64,000 bases of DNA from the NCBI RefSeq assembly GCF_025403485.1, contig NZ_CP099966.1:2542001-2606000 (forward strand), written 5' to 3'. The DNA comes from Chryseobacterium paludis (lineage in GTDB: Bacteria > Bacteroidota > Bacteroidia > Flavobacteriales > Weeksellaceae). Shown piece after piece: positions 27,568 through 35,601 of this stretch (its first letter is position 1; every line of letters begins with the position of its first letter). The notes under the pieces are model-generated. The model had not been told where the DNA came from. It did no database searches and worked only from the letters and a program-made list of their open reading frames with translations. The position numbers and the translations under genes are program-made.

Positions 27568-28242
27568 TTATATTGAGTATTTAAGTAAGTGTGCATTGAA
27601 ACCAAAATTTTTTGCTCCATTAAAATCAGCGATCAGATTATCACCTATGTGTAGAATCTGATGCAGTTCTAAATCTTGATTTTTAATTTTATTTTTCACT
27701 TCCTGAAAAACGATCGGATTAGGTTTTGAACAATTAATTTCATCGGAATAAATATGGAAATCGATAAATTCATCAAGGTTCTCTTCAATCAAAAATTTCC
27801 GGAGTGTTTTTCCTTTAATAAATCCCGTATTACTTAATATATTAATGGTCTTTCCCTGACTTTTAATTTCGTTAAAAAATTGATGTACATTTTCGAAGAT
27901 AATAACTGGTTTATATTCGAGAAATAATTCTTCACTTTCAGTGTAAAATCTATTTAAATCATCCCTGTTTAATTCTTTTATATCAACATTTAAAGCATTT
28001 AAAATCAGCAAATAGATTTCAAAAGTATCCACATTCCCACCTATAACCTCATTGATGGTATTGCATAAATCATCATAGTATTTTACAGTTTTTGCAACCT
28101 CTTCTATGGGTCTGTTGATATTGAAAAATGAGGAGAACAGCTCAACTCTTTTTGCTTTAAATTCGGGATGAGATTTTATTAAAGTGAGCCACAGATCAAA
28201 AGAAAAATGATAGTGGTTATGGATGTCGATATCTGCTTTCAA
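27568..28242 (-). CDS. HAD superfamily hydrolase of the Ter locus
   Basis: 224 residues starting at TTG (no in-frame ATG). HAD motifs: I, FSFDLWLTLI (nucleophile Asp present, the usual second Asp replaced by Trp); II, NILSNTGF; III, CSKPNPIVF; IV, LHIGDNLIADFNGAKNFG. It probably hydrolyses a phosphate ester; loss of the second Asp would reduce classical phosphatase activity. First gene of the Ter run; one base separates it from the PRTase gene. Confidence 0.82.
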   Translation of the reverse strand: MKADIDIHNHYHFSFDLWLTLIKSHPEFKAKRVELFSSFFNINRPIEEVAKTVKYYDDLCNTINEVIGGNVDTFEIYLLILNALNVDIKELNRDDLNRFYTESEELFLEYKPVIIFENVHQFFNEIKSQGKTINILSNTGFIKGKTLRKFLIEENLDEFIDFHIYSDEINCSKPNPIVFQEVKNKIKNQDLELHQILHIGDNLIADFNGAKNFGFNAHLLKYSI

Positions 28243-28520
28243 AATGGTACCAATTATAATTTACATTAAGCTCCTCTTGAAAAAGATTGCTTATATAATT
28301 TCATGTTTTTGTCGTTAGTTTTAAGCTGAATTATTCAATTCCTTCCAAAGATAATTTTTTTAAAATTAATGTCTGTTTTTTTATAACTTTTTAAGATTTA
28401 ACACTAATAATTAAGAAAAAATTGAGAAAACTAAACCACAAAAAATTGAATTGACATGAAATACTGTCCATATATATTAGTACAATATGTTCATCGTTAA
28501 CCTATTGATAACCTAAAAAG
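28243..28520. other. Intergenic region upstream of the Ter run
   Basis: AT-rich. On the minus strand it must hold the promoter for the HAD gene and carries AAGAGGAG about 30 bases before it, but I see no good -7 box. Nothing else is recognised. Confidence 0.4.
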
Positions 28521-28551
28521 ACAAGGACTGTAAATATTTCACAGTCCTTGT
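28521..28551 (-). terminator. Terminator after SulP gene
   Basis: ACAAGGACTGT, nine-base loop, ACAGTCCTTGT, with CTTTTT downstream on the minus strand; eleven bases after the SulP stop. Confidence 0.85.
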
Positions 28552-28561
28552 TTGGTTATTT

Positions 28562-30100
28562 TTATCTTTCAGGCATCACTTTATAAGTAGGATCATCCTC
28601 AATATTAACATCAATGACTGCTTCTGCATTTTTCAATACCTTTCTACAATCCTCACTTAAATGACGCAGATGCAGTGTTTTATTAAGATCATGGTAACGT
28701 TTCGATAATTTATCCAGAGCATCAATGGCGCTCATATCAACAATTCTGCTTTCTTTAAAATCAACAATTACATCATTAGGATCACCAGCAGGATCAAATT
28801 TATCTGTGAAGGCCGTTACAGAACCAAAAAATAAGGGTCCAAATATTTCATAGTGCTTTGCTCCATCTTCGTCAATATATTTTCTAGCTCTGATTCTTTT
28901 TGCATTATCCCAAGCAAACACGAGAGCAGCAATTACAACCCCTACTAAAACTGCAAGAGCCAGATTATGCAATACAATTGTTATTAAAGCAACTACCACC
29001 CCAACAAATATATCGGACTTTGGCATTTTATTGACAATCCTTATAGAAACCCATTGGAAAGTACTTATCGCCACCATCATCATTACCCCAACCAATGCTG
29101 CCATTGGTATCTTTTCAATAAATGGAGCTCCAAATAAGATAATAATTAAAATAGTAAGGGATGCAATGATCCCCGATAGCCTCGCCCTTGATCCGGCATT
29201 AAGATTGACTAAGGTCTGTGCCACCATTGCACAGCCACCCATCCCGCCAAAGAAGCCGTTGGTAATATTTGCTATTCCCTGAGCCACAGATTCACGATTG
29301 GCATTTCCTTTAGAATTGGTAATTTCATCCACCATAGACAATGTAAGGAGAGATTCTATAAGGCCAACGCCTGCCATGATCAAAGCATATGGGAAAATAA
29401 CATTCAGTGTTTCCAGGGAAAATGGGATATGGGGAATATGAAAAGAAGGAAGGCTTCCGCTAATATGAGCAATATCGGCAACTGTTTTTGTGTTAATATT
29501 AAACCCTAAAACAATTCCGAAGACCATTAAAATAGCGACTAATGAAGCTGGAACAACTTTAGTGATTTTTGGTAAAAAATAAACAATAGCTATGGTAAAA
29601 ATGGTAAGCCCTGCCATAATATATAAAGAAGTCCCCTGTAGCCACTGAACGACACCATTGCTGTCCACAAATTTAAATTGCTCGACTTGAGCCATAAAAA
29701 TAATAACAGCCAAACCATTCAAAAAACCGTACATGACAGGCTGTGGGATCAACCGAACGAACTTTCCTAATTTAAAGATACCCACAAGCATTTGAAAAAC
29801 CCCCGCCAGTATAACAGTAGCAAACAGATATTCAACACCATGAGATTTAGCTAATGCGATCAAGACAACAACAGTAGCACCCGCTCCACCGGAAACCATT
29901 CCTGGTCTACCACCGAAAACAGCCGTTATCAACCCCATTAAAAAGGCTGCATACAAACCCGTTAACGGAGAAAGTCCCGCTAAAATAGCAAATGAAAGAG
30001 ATTCAGGAATCATAGTCATTGCAACTGTAAACCCTGCAAGTAATTCATTTTTATAGTTTACCTTTTTAGAAAAATCGAAGATCTTTATATATGTACTCAT
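28562..30100 (-). CDS. SulP family anion transporter with STAS domain
   Basis: I choose the ATG at 30100 (512 residues). The frame reaches a TTG at 30112, but that codon overlaps the -7 promoter box, which excludes it. About 11-12 membrane segments with the SulP start LLAGFTVAMTMIPESLSFAILAGLSPLTGLYAAFLMGL and GGMGGCAMVAQTLVN near 270. A short C-terminal STAS domain (about 420-512: VIVDFKESRIVDMSAIDALDKL) follows. It is an inner-membrane importer or exchanger for sulfate, bicarbonate or similar anions. Confidence 0.92.
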   Translation of the reverse strand: MSTYIKIFDFSKKVNYKNELLAGFTVAMTMIPESLSFAILAGLSPLTGLYAAFLMGLITAVFGGRPGMVSGGAGATVVVLIALAKSHGVEYLFATVILAGVFQMLVGIFKLGKFVRLIPQPVMYGFLNGLAVIIFMAQVEQFKFVDSNGVVQWLQGTSLYIMAGLTIFTIAIVYFLPKITKVVPASLVAILMVFGIVLGFNINTKTVADIAHISGSLPSFHIPHIPFSLETLNVIFPYALIMAGVGLIESLLTLSMVDEITNSKGNANRESVAQGIANITNGFFGGMGGCAMVAQTLVNLNAGSRARLSGIIASLTILIIILFGAPFIEKIPMAALVGVMMMVAISTFQWVSIRIVNKMPKSDIFVGVVVALITIVLHNLALAVLVGVVIAALVFAWDNAKRIRARKYIDEDGAKHYEIFGPLFFGSVTAFTDKFDPAGDPNDVIVDFKESRIVDMSAIDALDKLSKRYHDLNKTLHLRHLSEDCRKVLKNAEAVIDVNIEDDPTYKVMPER

Positions 30101-30109
30101 AACTGTGGA

Positions 30110-30117
30110 CAAAGGTA
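30110..30117 (-). promoter_or_regulatory. -7 box of the SulP gene
   Basis: TACCTTTG on the minus strand with a TTG 20 bases upstream. It is only nine bases from the ATG, so the message is nearly leaderless. Confidence 0.7.
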
Positions 30118-30762
30118 AATACTTGAAACATTATATACAATAATCGAATTTTCAAAATAGCATAAACGAATAAGCATTATTCGTAATAATTCATATATAA
30201 ATTTATATTGTTAAAAATATAAAAATTTAACACCCTAATTTTTTCGTTAAAACCATTTTTTAACATTATTTATTACTATATCTTTTGCTTCAATTTCTAT
30301 TTTCTCTATATTTGGGAACCAATAAGTTGATTATTTCTTATATATCTTTAAATTAAAATAAGATTTTACTAATTTAACTTTAATATAAAAAAGTAATCTA
30401 TCAGTAGAACAAAATAAAGAGAAATTACATGAAAGCGCTTTAGATAATGTATTATTACTACTACAGTCGTAAAATCTGATATTTATAGTATTTTATTAGA
30501 CGAAATGAAAAATAAATAATCGCTAAAAGCATCGATGGAAGTTGGAAGGATACTCAATTAATTCTTTAAATACTCAAAAGCCAGCAAATAGTAATGTAAA
30601 AGATTTTACAAATTTTGCATTTTACCATCATTATAGCTCAACAGCATCTGATTACATATTTCATATCATATTCTATTATCATTATCTATTTCAGAATACC
30701 AATAAAAATTGTAACACACTATTTACTTACACATATTATTAATATAAATATTTATCTTATAA
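30118..30762. other. Long AT-rich intergenic region
   Basis: About 645 bases between the divergent SulP and HTH genes, unusually AT-rich with several T and A runs. Open frames in it start at non-ATG codons and look random. I see no tRNA, hairpin with T run, or conserved box apart from the SulP promoter at its left edge. It may hold the promoter of the HTH pair or an unrecognised small RNA. Confidence 0.4.
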
Positions 30763-31191
30763 ATGTTATACAAAGAAATACATATAGGACAATTCATAAA
30801 AGAGCGAGTTGAAGACAAAGGAATTACAATAGAAAGGATTTGTAACTTCCTAAACAAAGATGAAGAGTTTGTTGAAAACATGCTAAATAGCAGATCGATC
30901 GACACAGAAGTTCTGTTAAGATGCAGTAAATTATTAGAGTATGACTTTTTCAGACTGTATAGTTCTCACCTTATTCTATACGCTCCACCAGCAGCAGTAA
31001 ATAAGAACACCGAAAAATCCGAAAAAATACCTTATTTCAGAAAGAATATCTACACTCAGGAAATCAAAGAATTTATTATCAAAAGAATTCAGTCCGGAGA
31101 GATGAGCTTGAATGACGTAATAAAAGAATATTCCATTCCAAAAAGTACGCTTCATCGTTGGCTCCAGAAAATAGACACCCCAAATAAATAA
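30763..31191 (+). CDS. Two-headed helix-turn-helix protein (transposase-like HTH)
   Basis: 142 residues. The N-terminal part (about 1-65, IGQFIKERVEDKGITIERICNFL...NSRSIDTEVLLRCSKLLEYDFFRLY) resembles an XRE-like HTH domain followed by a HLILYAPPA linker. The C-terminal part (about 95-138: TQEIKEFIIKRIQSGEMSLNDVIKEYSIPKSTLHRWLQKI) is a transposase/homeodomain-like HTH. No DDE catalytic domain follows, so it is not a complete transposase. A similar HTH gene lies seven bases downstream. I recall this gene pair as common in Chryseobacterium; its function is unknown. Confidence 0.7.
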   Translation: MLYKEIHIGQFIKERVEDKGITIERICNFLNKDEEFVENMLNSRSIDTEVLLRCSKLLEYDFFRLYSSHLILYAPPAAVNKNTEKSEKIPYFRKNIYTQEIKEFIIKRIQSGEMSLNDVIKEYSIPKSTLHRWLQKIDTPNK

Positions 31192-31197
31192 GATATA

Positions 31198-31524
31198 ATG
31201 CGACCAAATTACAGCAAAATTTATCATGACATGCTCAGACTTGAACATCCTGATAAATTAGAAGAACCGAAAATTAAAGAATTACTCAAAAGACTTAATA
31301 CTTCAGATGATGTTCTAAAACTTAATGAAAGGCTTTTTGAACAATCAAAAGAAAGTGCAAAAAACAACCAGAAACTAAAAACATACGATAAGAAAACAAT
31401 GCTGAAGCTATTGCAATATCAGAGAAAGCATGGTTTTTCTACAAGTTATATGTCAAAGAAGTATAAGATCAGCAGAACCACTATTGCGAAGTGGAAAAAG
31501 AATTTTGAAGAAGAACTCAACTAA
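31198..31524 (+). CDS. Small transposase-like HTH protein
   Basis: 108 residues. Helical N-terminus, then a HTH at about 63-108 (KKTMLKLLQYQRKHGFSTSYMSKKYKISRTTIAKWKKNF), typical of the DNA-binding half of IS-type transposases. There is no catalytic domain, terminal inverted repeat or target duplication around the pair. It is co-transcribed with the preceding gene and ends at a terminator. Confidence 0.7.
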   Translation: MRPNYSKIYHDMLRLEHPDKLEEPKIKELLKRLNTSDDVLKLNERLFEQSKESAKNNQKLKTYDKKTMLKLLQYQRKHGFSTSYMSKKYKISRTTIAKWKKNFEEELN

Positions 31525-31529
31525 AGTAT

Positions 31530-31560
31530 AAGCCGGTAAATAAATATTTATCGGCTTTTT
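31530..31560 (+). terminator. Terminator after the HTH pair
   Basis: AAGCCGGTAAATA / TATTTATCGGCTT followed by TTTTTT. Confidence 0.8.
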
Positions 31561-31690
31561 TATTCGACATTCTAAATTTTTTAAGTTATAATATCTATCA
31601 CTCTTTTTTTATAAAGGAATTGGTGAAATATCATTTTTGAGGAATTGATTTATACTTTTGTTATTACTTATAACATTTAATACGACAATT

Positions 31691-32146
31691 ATGATCAAAG
31701 GATTATATGAAACACATATTCAGGTAAGTAATTTAGAAAATGCTATTCAATTTTATACTGAAGTTTTAGGACTAAAACTAGCACATAGAGATGAAACCCG
31801 ACCGATTGTATTTTTATGGGTTGGTGAAGGAAAAGAGTTTATGCTCGGCCTATGGGAACAAAAAGAAAATTTACAACCCAGGCATTTTGCTTTTTCGAGC
31901 GATAAAGAAGATATTCTGAATTATTCGGTTGATTATTTAAAAACAAGAAACCTAAAACCTTACAACTTTCTGAAAGATGGGATGGATAAGCCGATGGTCT
32001 TTGCATGGATGCCAGCTTTAGCCATTTATTTTAATGATCCGGATGGAAATAGTTTGGAATTCATCTCTATTCTCGATGGTGAAGGCCGACCTGAATTGGG
32101 TGTAATATCTTATGAAGACTGGTTAAATTATATGAATGCGAAATGA
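31691..32146 (+). CDS. VOC (glyoxalase/bleomycin-resistance) family protein
   Basis: I choose MIKGLYETHIQVSNLE at 31691 (151 residues); the longer frame begins with an unlike AT-rich stretch. The VOC metal ligands are visible: His in ETHIQV (about 8), His in QPRHFAFS (about 71), and Glu in GNSLEFISIL (about 127). The family includes glyoxalase, fosfomycin-resistance enzymes and dioxygenases; the reaction here cannot be told. It stands alone, with no obvious terminator. Confidence 0.85.
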   Translation: MIKGLYETHIQVSNLENAIQFYTEVLGLKLAHRDETRPIVFLWVGEGKEFMLGLWEQKENLQPRHFAFSSDKEDILNYSVDYLKTRNLKPYNFLKDGMDKPMVFAWMPALAIYFNDPDGNSLEFISILDGEGRPELGVISYEDWLNYMNAK

Positions 32147-32193
32147 GCTTCTGTTTTCACAGAAGCCCATTTCTATAGTAATAGTTATTAGTT

Positions 32194-33291
32194 TTATTTT
32201 GCAAAAATCTCTTTTAGCTGAGAAACAATATTACTGTTTCCGGAAACGGTAATATCTCCAATCTTATCTGCAATCTTCTCCATAAATTCCATTTCTTTCA
32301 ACTTCCACAAGACTTCATTTTCCTCCATTAGTTTCGCTGTGTTCAGTAAACTTCTTGTAGAAGCTGTTTCTTCACGACGCATGATGCTGTTGGCCTGAGC
32401 TTTTTTCTCTGCAATCAAAACCTGATTCATGATTTCCTTCATTTCTCCTGTTAGGATCACATCCCGGATTCCAGCATCTGTAGCCTTCAATCCAAGATCG
32501 TTGGCTTTATGTCCAAGATTCTCCAGAATTTCTTTTCCTACAGAATCCTTTTTCAACAGCAATTCATCTAATGTCAAAGCACCCACAAACTCGCGAAGAG
32601 CCAACTGCATCAGTATATACAATTGTTTATCATACTCTTTATTATCCATCAATGCTTTCACGATATTTTCCACTTGATAACGAACATAAAAATTGATACG
32701 AAGCATCGCTTTATCTTTCGTTAAAAGCTCCTGGCCGGCAATTTCCATTTGCTGCATACGAGTATCTACACTTTTTACTTCAACGGAAATTTCATTCACC
32801 CAAAAATAATAAGTTCCTGCATCCAGCACTTTCGTTAGCTTACCATCGATGATTAACAAACCTTTATGCTGATTAGTCACCACAAATTTTCTGGTAAGGT
32901 TTTTCAATTTTGCATTTTCCAGAATGGTTTTGGAAATCTTTTCTGTAATATCAACTTTCGTCAAGTCAGCTTTTAGAAATTCTCTGTTCATCACACCCTT
33001 CCAAATGACATATTGACCAACATGAAGTACCTCTTTAAAGATTCCGTTCTCATAAACCAATACAAGTTCACCATCTTTCACCTCCACGATTTCCAACATC
33101 GCATTTAACTCTTCATTTTTCAATAAAAGAATCAAATCGTCATTAGCTTTCAACAACGTCTTCATTTCATAGATTTCCACAAATTTACCACCAAAAACCC
33201 AGTGATTACCTTCTTTCAGGATTTCAATCAGGTTTCGGTTTTTAAATACCAAACCTACTTGGTATGCTTCAATTTGTACATTTTTTATCAT
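32194..33291 (-). CDS. Slipin (SPFH/band 7 family protein)
   Basis: 365 residues. It has an N-terminal repeat-like beta region (about 1-140), then the SPFH/band-7 core (about 140-280: FVVTNQHKGLLIIDGKLTKVLDAGTYYFWVN, VDTRMQQMEIAGQELLTKDKAMLRINFYVRYQVENIVKA) and a coiled C-terminal tail (EKKAQANSIMRREETASTRSLLNTAKLMEEN). There is no clear membrane segment. Slipins often neighbour RNA-repair genes such as rtcB. Here the gene ends an island of tRNA-like genes and RNA-processing enzymes on the same strand, which suggests that role. Confidence 0.88.
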   Translation of the reverse strand: MIKNVQIEAYQVGLVFKNRNLIEILKEGNHWVFGGKFVEIYEMKTLLKANDDLILLLKNEELNAMLEIVEVKDGELVLVYENGIFKEVLHVGQYVIWKGVMNREFLKADLTKVDITEKISKTILENAKLKNLTRKFVVTNQHKGLLIIDGKLTKVLDAGTYYFWVNEISVEVKSVDTRMQQMEIAGQELLTKDKAMLRINFYVRYQVENIVKALMDNKEYDKQLYILMQLALREFVGALTLDELLLKKDSVGKEILENLGHKANDLGLKATDAGIRDVILTGEMKEIMNQVLIAEKKAQANSIMRREETASTRSLLNTAKLMEENEVLWKLKEMEFMEKIADKIGDITVSGNSNIVSQLKEIFAK

Positions 33292-33436
33292 CTTATTTAT
33301 ATTTTAAAGGTTATTAATTTTTAACAAAAGGAAAAAACTGAGGATCTCTCTTCCAAAAATGGCGGAAGTAAAGTATTTCAAAAAATTTCATCCGTTTAAG
33401 AACAGGCGTTTCAAAATTATTTTCCAATCATTCAGA

Positions 33437-33546
33437 TCTTGGGCGTGCCCCTTGCCATTGCAAAGACAACAGCTTGGGTCGCTACGTTCACTTCTATCTT
33501 TTTTGTAAAACAAAAAAGGATATCCACTACCATCGCTCACGCAAAA
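33437..33546 (+). repeat. Dispersed-type intergenic repeat element
   Basis: A GC-richer stretch in very AT-rich DNA: GGGCGTGCCCCTTGCC near 33444, a hairpin CTTTTTTGTAAAACAAAAAAGG-like segment near 33497, and CGCTCACGCAAAA at the end. From memory, sequences of this shape recur between genes in Flavobacterium and Chryseobacterium genomes. Only one copy is in this window, so its repeat nature is inferred. Confidence 0.5.
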
Positions 33547-33713
33547 ACTTCCTTTTTAGAAAATGCATTCAATCGTCGTTATTCCTCAACTGAATTTTAT
33601 TCTCAGAAAATATCTTTTCTTACAAGCTTTTTCAAACTGCTGATTAAACAACTGAAAAACCTCAGACTTTTCCATGGCAAATGTTTTTTAAGAGAACATC
33701 CAAAACTCGATCA

Positions 33714-33737
33714 AAAATAGATTTTAAGTCTATTCAA
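33714..33737 (-). terminator. Possible terminator behind tRNA fragments
   Basis: AATAGA / TCTATT with loop CTTAAAA and TTTTTG on the minus strand, right after the Leu-like 5' fragment. Confidence 0.4.
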
Positions 33738-33743
33738 ATGATA

Positions 33744-33784
33744 CTACAGTGATCGTGTAGCGCGTCAACCATTCCGCCTTACCA
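33744..33784 (-). pseudogene. tRNA-Leu-like 5' half
   Basis: On the minus strand GGCGGAATGGTTGACGCGC is a class II (Leu-type) D-arm. It is followed by a perfect five-pair anticodon-type stem CTACA/TGTAG with a seven-base loop CGATCAC (anticodon position ATC, no U33). T-arm and 3' acceptor are missing. Confidence 0.6.
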
Positions 33785-33789
33785 ATCGA

Positions 33790-33857
33790 GTTGGCAGTGG
33801 GATTCGAACCCACACATCATAAAGCTATTACTCTAACCTAACTGAGTTATATTCCCC
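33790..33857 (-). pseudogene. Chimeric tRNA-like sequence
   Basis: It has a clear D-arm (ACTC...GAGT), a perfect T-arm (GTGGG TTCGAAT CCCAC) and a 5' acceptor GGGGAAT, but the 3' acceptor TGCCAAC does not pair with it. The anticodon stem is poor (loop about TTTATGA). The halves look as if they come from different tRNAs. Confidence 0.6.
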
Positions 33858-33860
33858 AAT

Positions 33861-33903
33861 GGAAATAGAAGGATTCGAACCTCCGACCCATAGCACATGG
33901 TAG
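33861..33903 (-). pseudogene. tRNA-like 3' half
   Basis: T-arm GGAGG TTCGAAT CCTTC and 3' acceptor TATTTCC plus A are present, preceded by a short hairpin CCAT-GTGCT-ATGG at the anticodon-arm position. No matching 5' acceptor or D-arm is found upstream. Confidence 0.6.
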
Positions 33904-34075
33904 AAGTTTTTTGGAAAACTCCTCAAACCTTCAAGTCAAGCTGGACAGAACGAAATCATGTTTCTCAACAAATTCTTCTGCAATGGTGATATACCGAAAC
34001 ACACAACAAGACTTCCCTGATATTTTAATTAAAGTTTATTTCTCAAAACTGTAATATTGTTTCATTTTGATAATG
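33904..34075 (-). other. Leader between promoter and tRNA fragments
   Basis: If transcribed from the box at 34076, this region begins with a possible 9-codon frame (MKQYYSFEK, 34062 to 34033). The rest has no recognised feature. Confidence 0.3.
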
Positions 34076-34110
34076 CAAAGTAACTGCACAAGTGCGCAGT
34101 CTATTTGCGT
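34076..34110 (-). promoter_or_regulatory. Island promoter, copy 1
   Basis: Minus strand: ACGCAAATAGACTGCGCACT, seven bases, then TTACTTTG (34076-34083). It matches copies 2 and 3 (35526-35560, 48714-48748) in sequence and spacing. It points at the tRNA fragments 33744-33903. Confidence 0.6.
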
Positions 34111-34290
34111 CATGAAATTATTTTAAAAAAAAGTGACTATTTTTAATTAAAGAGAATACGCAAATGATCACATACCGCACTATTAACTAGAATAAAACTC
34201 AAAATAACTCCGTGTATGAAGTATCATAAAAACTATCTAAAAAATAAAAGCTCCATTTATAAGAGAGCTCATTCTGAAACATTGAGAATT
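34111..34290. other. Intergenic region after exonuclease 2
   Basis: AT-rich; a run TTTTTTTAAAATAATTTC on the minus strand precedes the promoter. Nothing else recognised. Confidence 0.3.
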
Positions 34291-34842
34291 TTAATAATTC
34301 TGAAGGCACCAATACAAAATCTTGGCAATATTTTTGGCATCATCAACTCCTCTGTGATGAGTCCCTTCGAGCTTGAAATTCAATTCCCCTAAAGCTCTAC
34401 TCATCCCTACACTTTTCCTGATAGTCGGATGCACTTCCCCAAATAATGTTTTCACATTGATATGGTCATCACCTAATGGATAATCCACATTAAACCTTCT
34501 TGCCTGGCTTTGAAGCATGTTCAGGTCATAATTGCCATAACTCGCCCAGGTTAAATCTTCAGAATCATATTCTGCTCTGAGAATATCTAATGCATCGTCA
34601 AAGAAAATACCTTCCTCATCCAACATTTTTTGAGTAATTGTAGTAAGTTCCGTACAAAAAGGGCTTACTTTGGAATATTGGGGTTTTACTAAAATCCCTT
34701 CATTCTTTGAGATCTTACCGGTTTTCGCATCCATGATGCAAACGCCGATTTCGATGATCTCACTTTCCTGACCTTTAGGGGGTCGGTCATCCCAACACGT
34801 GGCTTCAAGGTCTATAATTAATATATTGTCTGTTGTTTTCAT
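34291..34842 (-). CDS. DEDDh 3'-5' exonuclease (KapD/ERI-1-like), copy 2
   Basis: 183 residues. The DEDDh residues are visible: IIDLEATCW (Asp-x-Glu, about 9-14), the second Asp in ASYGNYDLNMLQ (about 104), and HHRGVDDAKNIAKIL (His and Asp, about 160-170). The family trims RNA or single-stranded 3' ends. It is about half identical to the gene 26 bases upstream and has the same length, so this is a tandem duplication. Both stand behind island promoter copy 2. Confidence 0.88.
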   Translation of the reverse strand: MKTTDNILIIDLEATCWDDRPPKGQESEIIEIGVCIMDAKTGKISKNEGILVKPQYSKVSPFCTELTTITQKMLDEEGIFFDDALDILRAEYDSEDLTWASYGNYDLNMLQSQARRFNVDYPLGDDHINVKTLFGEVHPTIRKSVGMSRALGELNFKLEGTHHRGVDDAKNIAKILYWCLQNY

Positions 34843-34868
34843 TGTTTTAAAAATTGCTTGTTTAATAA

Positions 34869-35420
34869 TTACTCCAAAATCTTTCTCAAAATTTTGGCAG
34901 CGTTGTAAGCATCGTCAGCTCCACTGTGATGATTTCCTTCAAATTCCATTTTCAAATAATCCAGGGCTCTTTTTAGACCCATCATTCTTGGAAGACTAAA
35001 ATGGTCTTTAAATTCATCCATCACATTAAGATAATCGTAAGAAAAAGGAATTTCTATTCCAAGCCAATCACATTGTTCAAAGATTTGCTCCTTATCAAAA
35101 TTTCCAAAGCCAGCCCAGGTTAATAAGGCTGGATTGTACTCGTCAATGATTTTTTCACAGGCTTCTTCAAAATAGATTCCTTTTTCTTCTATCAGTTGTG
35201 GCGTAATTCCCGTCAGTTTTGTACAAAATTCATTGATTTCAGACCTCTCGGGAATTACATATACACTTTGCTTCTTAGAAATCTCTTTTGATGTTAAGTT
35301 CAATAAGCAAATTCCTATTTCTATAATATCGACTTTTTGCCCAATGGGAATTCTGTCATTTTCCCAACACGTCGCTTCCAGGTCGATAATTAATATTTCA
35401 TTTGTTGTTTTATTTTTCAT
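34869..35420 (-). CDS. DEDDh 3'-5' exonuclease (KapD/ERI-1-like), copy 1
   Basis: I choose MKNKTTNEILIIDLEATCW at 35420 (183 residues) because the paralogue starts at the same place; an in-frame ATG at 35444 would add eight residues. Catalytic residues: DLEATCW, Asp in AGFGNFDKEQIF, and HHSGADDAYNAAKIL. Predicted to be a cytosolic RNA/DNA exonuclease. It is the first gene after promoter copy 2 (leader about 100 bases) and is followed by its paralogue. Confidence 0.88.
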   Translation of the reverse strand: MKNKTTNEILIIDLEATCWENDRIPIGQKVDIIEIGICLLNLTSKEISKKQSVYVIPERSEINEFCTKLTGITPQLIEEKGIYFEEACEKIIDEYNPALLTWAGFGNFDKEQIFEQCDWLGIEIPFSYDYLNVMDEFKDHFSLPRMMGLKRALDYLKMEFEGNHHSGADDAYNAAKILRKILE

Positions 35421-35525
35421 ACTACATAGTTTTTCTAATATCATTTACATTTTGTTACTCAATTGATAAGTGGGATGAATTTGGAAAAGAAATATCCAGG
35501 AAAGAAATACTTTTAAAAGTCTATG

Positions 35526-35560
35526 CAAAGAAAAACCACAAGTACGCAATCTTTTTACGT
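35526..35560 (-). promoter_or_regulatory. Island promoter, copy 2
   Basis: Minus strand: ACGTAAAAAGATTGCGTACT, seven bases, then TTTCTTTG (35526-35533). It drives the two exonuclease genes. Confidence 0.65.
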
Positions 35561-35601
35561 GATATAAAAAAGTTCCGGTAAAAAATTACCGAAACTAAAC
35601 T

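Noticed and set aside
30542..30742. Open frame of 66 codons in the long intergenic region
   Set aside because: Non-ATG start, very rich in His/Tyr/Asn as expected of random AT-rich DNA, no signals around it.
30763..31524. Considered the HTH pair to be a complete insertion sequence
   Set aside because: No catalytic transposase domain, no terminal inverted repeats and no target duplication found.
33439..33720. Open frame of 93 codons on the plus strand
   Set aside because: It runs through the GC-rich repeat element and AT-rich DNA and has no recognisable protein features.
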